Below are positions 4,408 to 6,995 of a DNA stretch of 6,995 bases, in pieces; positions within the stretch are counted from its first letter, which is position 1, and each line of letters opens with the position of its first letter. The stretch comes from an uncultured Eubacteriales bacterium (lineage in GTDB: Bacteria > Bacillota > Clostridia > Oscillospirales > Oscillospiraceae), in assembly GCA_900540545.1 (NCBI GenBank), contig UQGJ01000104.1, positions 1 to 6,995 on the forward strand. Direction: 5' to 3'. The position numbers and the translations under genes are program-made. The notes beneath the pieces were generated by a model, which was not told the DNA's origin, did not search any database, and saw only the letters and a list, made by a program, of their open reading frames with translations.

Positions 4408-5538
4408 TCAGCCCACGGTGAAGTCCGCATCGCCGTTGACGCACTCCAGCGTCAGCTCCGGGCCGCCGGGGCCAAAGACGCGGCCATCGGTCCAGCCGTC
4501 GGGGAGGGAGTCCAGCAGGTGCCAGCCCTGGGCGTGGAAGGTGAGGTCGGTGGGGACGCGGGTGAGGTGGAAGGTCAGGTCGCCGTTGGAGACCCCGGCG
4601 TAGACGGCATCCGCCACGGTGCCCACCGCGGCCTGGACCGAGCCGTTTTCCGCCCGGAGGCGGGCGGTAGTCAGGGCATCGGCCTCGGCCTTCACGGAGC
4701 CGTTGGCGGCGGTGAGGGTGAGGTCGCCGGTGACCGTCTCGGCCAGGAGGGAGACCATGCCGTTGGTGGCGGTGAGGGTCACGTCGCCGGAGACCGTGCC
4801 GGCGGACAGGCCCAGGGAGCCGTTGGTGCAGGACATGGTCAGGGGCTGGGTGCGGGTCTCGTCGTGGACCAGGACCATGGCGTTGCCGGTGTCGCACTGG
4901 ACGGGCAGGTCCAGGCCGTCCACCAGGACGCAGGCGGTGGAACAGTCCAGGGAGAGGGCGGAGAGGATGCCGGCGGGGACCCCGACCCGGAGGGTGTTGC
5001 AGCGGTCGTCCGCCGATGTGTTTACATAATAAAACTGGCCGTCCGCCCCCTCGATTTGAATGGAGAGCGCGCCGTCCCGGACCTCGGTGGTGACGGGGAA
5101 GGGGGCGGTGTCGGAAAAGCCCACATAGGACAGCTCGAATTGGCCGCTGGCGGAGGGCTCCAGCGCCACGCCCACCAGGCGGGCGCGGAGGCGGAGAGCG
5201 GTGATGCCGCCGGCGGGGACGGTCTTGAGGTCGGAGACGGTGTTGGGGGCGGCGGCGTCCCGGGCGGTCTGGAGGGGATCGTGGCCGCCCCGGGCGCCCC
5301 ACCAGAGGCCATCCTGCCCCGGGGCGTCGTTGCCCACGATGGCCTCGCCGGTGCGGAGGTTGCAGTAGGCCATGGTGCCGGATTCACTGCCCTGGAGGGT
5401 GACGGGAGCGCGGGTGGGGGCGTGGGTCACGGCGGGCGTCGGCGTGGGGGCCGGAGCCTCCTCCGCCGGTCGGGGGAGGAGCAGGAGCAGGGGGAGCAGA
5501 AGAAGGAAGCCGAGAGGGGCGGCGGAGTGGAGTTTCAT
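4408..5538 (-). CDS. Exported DUF4097-like beta-solenoid protein
   Basis: A 376-residue protein with a Leu-rich export or anchor segment at residues 9-21, no lipobox Cys, then a Pro/Thr-rich linker (about 22-45), so most of it is probably extracytoplasmic. The C-terminal part carries a regular repeat: Asn-Gly turns at 239-240, 259-260, 279-280, 298-299 and 318-319, with strands such as SGDVTLTATNG (250-260) and TGDLTLTAANG (270-280). This is the pattern of DUF4097-type putative adhesins with a beta-helix fold. Four Cys residues (180, 199, 203, 215) cluster before the repeats. The ATG at 5538 has AAGGAAGG 5 bases upstream. A TTG at 5580 is in frame but has no support. The gene starts 49 bases after the M56 peptidase stop, so the two are probably one operon. 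The function is unknown; an envelope-stress role is inferred from the neighbour. Confidence 0.75.
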   Translation of the reverse strand: MKLHSAAPLGFLLLLPLLLLLPRPAEEAPAPTPTPAVTHAPTRAPVTLQGSESGTMAYCNLRTGEAIVGNDAPGQDGLWWGARGGHDPLQTARDAAAPNTVSDLKTVPAGGITALRLRARLVGVALEPSASGQFELSYVGFSDTAPFPVTTEVRDGALSIQIEGADGQFYYVNTSADDRCNTLRVGVPAGILSALSLDCSTACVLVDGLDLPVQCDTGNAMVLVHDETRTQPLTMSCTNGSLGLSAGTVSGDVTLTATNGMVSLLAETVTGDLTLTAANGSVKAEADALTTARLRAENGSVQAAVGTVADAVYAGVSNGDLTFHLTRVPTDLTFHAQGWHLLDSLPDGWTDGRVFGPGGPELTLECVNGDADFTVG

Positions 5539-5587
5539 GGGGACCTTCCTTTCTGAAAAAGCGGTGTTCCGGCGGTCCAAACCATCG

Positions 5588-6995
5588 TTACGCTGCGGGT
5601 ATTCCCTCCACGGTCAAGGTGATCTCCTCGATGGGGACGGCGGAGGCGTAGCGGATGACGGTGGGCAGGGCGGGGTCGGACCCCTCCACCGGGTAGAGGG
5701 AGACGGACAGGGTGCCGCCGGTCAGGTCCAGCTTCCAGGGGTACTGGCCGCCGGAGTAGCAGAGGTAGCCGGTCTCGCCGCCGGCCTCCGGCTCCCGCAG
5801 GGCGGTCCAGCTCCCGGCAGGGAGGGCCAGGGCGGTGTCCAGAACGGGGGCGGGGAGGGCGGAGAGCGCGGGGTCGCTGGCGTAGAGCTGGGTGCCGTCG
5901 ATGTAGTAGCTGTGGTAGGTCACGGGGCGGTGGTCCAGGCTTCGGCCCAAAAAGGCGGCGGCATCCCCGGGCGGGATGGACTCCACGCCGGTCAGGGTCC
6001 CGTCCGCGTCCCGGAGGGTGCGCAGGCAGGGGCCGTCGGGCCAGTCCGGGTCCCGGAAGGAACACTCGTAGGCGGTCTGGCACCAGGGATACCGGGCCTG
6101 CTCCTCCGGGGACATGGGGCGGGGGTCCAGGAAGAGGGTGAGGCGCTGGCCGTGGTAGGAGAAGGTGTTGCGGACCGGGTCATAGTCCACGCCCAGGGCG
6201 CGGTAGGGCTCGTTGTGCCGGGCGGTCCAGGCGCGGTAATCGGAAAGGGTGCCCGTGCCGGCGGACAGGTTGGGGGCGGCCCAGGCGTGGAGGGGGCCGG
6301 ACAGGGGGAGGAGGGCCGCAATCAGAAGCCCGGCCAGAACGGCGAGGCCGGGGCGGGGGCGGTCCTGGGGGGAGGCCAGCCGCAGCAGGCGGCGGCGGAG
6401 TCCGGCGGCGCTGGAGCAGAAGGGGGCGCAGACCCCGGACGCCCCCTGGGCGGCCTGGAACAGAACGTCCAGCAGGGCCGCGCCGTATTGGCGGCGCTGG
6501 GCGGGGGACATCCCGGCGGTGACGGCCTCGTCGCAGGCCAGCTCGGAGAGCTGGGCCAACTCGCCCCGGAGAAGCCAGACCAGGGGATGCCACCAGTGGA
6601 GGGCGCAGGCCAGGCGGGCGAGCCACTGCCACCAGAGGTCCCGCCGCCGGAAGTGGGTCAGCTCATGGGCCAGGACCAGTTCCAGGTCCCGGCCCTCCAA
6701 GGAGAGGTCCGGGAGATAGACGGCGGGGCGGAACAGTCCGGCGCCCATGGGGGTGGACAGGCCGGGGACAGCGTAGAGGGCGGGGAGGCGGCCCAGGCCG
6801 CCGCCGGCCCGCCGGAGGGCCTCCAGGGCGAGCGGGTCCTCCACCGGCCGGCGGACCCGGCAGAGGCGGGACTGGAAGCGGAGCTGGCCCAGCAGGGTCC
6901 AGAGGAGCGCCGCGGCCAGCCCGGCCAGCCAGACCAGGGGGAGAAGGGGGCGGAGGTTGCCCAGCCATCCGGCGGGCAGGGGGGCCGAGGCCGCC
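5588..6995 (-). CDS. M56 (BlaR1/MecR1-type) membrane metallopeptidase, N-terminus outside window
   Basis: The frame is open to the window edge; 468 residues are visible before TAA at 5590-5588. It begins inside the membrane part: LLPLVWLAGLAAALLWTLLG (17-36) is a transmembrane helix. The zinc motif HELTH is at 110-114, inside AHELTHFRRRDLWWQW, followed by ELACDEAV (151-158), whose Glu151 is the likely third ligand. Another transmembrane helix lies at about 217-232, then an extracytoplasmic domain of about 230 residues. That domain does not show a penicillin-binding SxxK serine enzyme pattern that I can recognise, so the signal is probably not a beta-lactam. In BlaR1 relatives the sensor domain activates the peptidase, which triggers loss of a BlaI-type repressor; that partner would lie upstream, beyond 6995. 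A GTG at 6844 is an internal codon, not the start. The DUF4097-like gene follows 49 bases downstream. Confidence 0.88.
   Translation of the reverse strand, partial: AASAPLPAGWLGNLRPLLPLVWLAGLAAALLWTLLGQLRFQSRLCRVRRPVEDPLALEALRRAGGGLGRLPALYAVPGLSTPMGAGLFRPAVYLPDLSLEGRDLELVLAHELTHFRRRDLWWQWLARLACALHWWHPLVWLLRGELAQLSELACDEAVTAGMSPAQRRQYGAALLDVLFQAAQGASGVCAPFCSSAAGLRRRLLRLASPQDRPRPGLAVLAGLLIAALLPLSGPLHAWAAPNLSAGTGTLSDYRAWTARHNEPYRALGVDYDPVRNTFSYHGQRLTLFLDPRPMSPEEQARYPWCQTAYECSFRDPDWPDGPCLRTLRDADGTLTGVESIPPGDAAAFLGRSLDHRPVTYHSYYIDGTQLYASDPALSALPAPVLDTALALPAGSWTALREPEAGGETGYLCYSGGQYPWKLDLTGGTLSVSLYPVEGSDPALPTVIRYASAVPIEEITLTVEGIPAA

Noticed and set aside
4207..5556. 449-codon plus-strand open frame antisense to the DUF4097-like gene
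   Set aside because: It is an artefact of GC-rich sequence: a glycine-rich, repetitive translation with no family resemblance, starting inside the palindromic insert.
6842..6844. GTG as start of the M56 peptidase
   Set aside because: The frame continues open upstream to the window edge and encodes a transmembrane helix typical of the family, so the gene simply runs off the end.
1..6995. tRNA or rRNA genes
   Set aside because: No cloverleaf with the conserved GGTTCGA-type arm or rRNA-like stretch was found on either strand by eye.

Overview
The window looks like chromosomal DNA from a GC-rich gut Firmicute, most likely a clostridial member of the Oscillospiraceae (Flavonifractor/Lawsonibacter-like). 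The reasons are very GC-rich coding with strong GGAGG-type ribosome binding sites, a Thermotoga-type DAHP synthase next to a short TyrA, an M56/BlaR1-type peptidase, and palindromic intergenic repeats built on the GTAGGGGCGGCC motif. The genus is an inference; no marker gene is present.

Layout: (1) 1-106, the 3' end of a plus-strand altronate dehydratase-like (UxaA family) gene, closed by a very strong terminator at 115-160. (2) 161-609, a non-coding spacer packed with palindromic repeats. (3) 610-2468, a minus-strand tyrosine operon: DAHP synthase (aroF) followed by prephenate dehydrogenase (tyrA), with overlapping stop and start codons. (4) 2469-2700, the leader of that operon. It holds a promoter inside a perfect inverted repeat, a 26-codon leader peptide with five Tyr codons and one Phe codon, and an intrinsic terminator just before the aroF ribosome binding site. 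This is the layout of a ribosome-mediated transcription attenuator responding to tyrosine. (5) 2813-3568, a markedly AT-rich plus-strand SAM methyltransferase that looks horizontally acquired. (6) 3632-4156, a GC-rich GNAT acetyltransferase. (7) 4157-4407, a convergent spacer in which a bidirectional terminator appears to have been split by a ~173-base palindrome-rich insert flanked by 28-base direct repeats. (8) 4408-6995, minus strand: an M56 BlaR1-like membrane metallopeptidase (start beyond the window) followed by an exported DUF4097-like beta-solenoid protein.

How they work together: aroF commits carbon to the shikimate pathway and tyrA diverts prephenate to tyrosine, so the pair sits at both ends of tyrosine synthesis. 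The leader peptide would couple their transcription to charged tRNA-Tyr, and the N-terminal regulatory domain of the DAHP synthase would add allosteric feedback. The M56 peptidase and the DUF4097 protein probably form an envelope-sensing unit whose transcriptional regulator would lie just outside the window. The most interesting system is the tyrosine attenuator at 2493-2700, because ribosome-mediated attenuation is not the mechanism one expects first for aromatic amino acid operons in Firmicutes, where T-box and TRAP control are better known.
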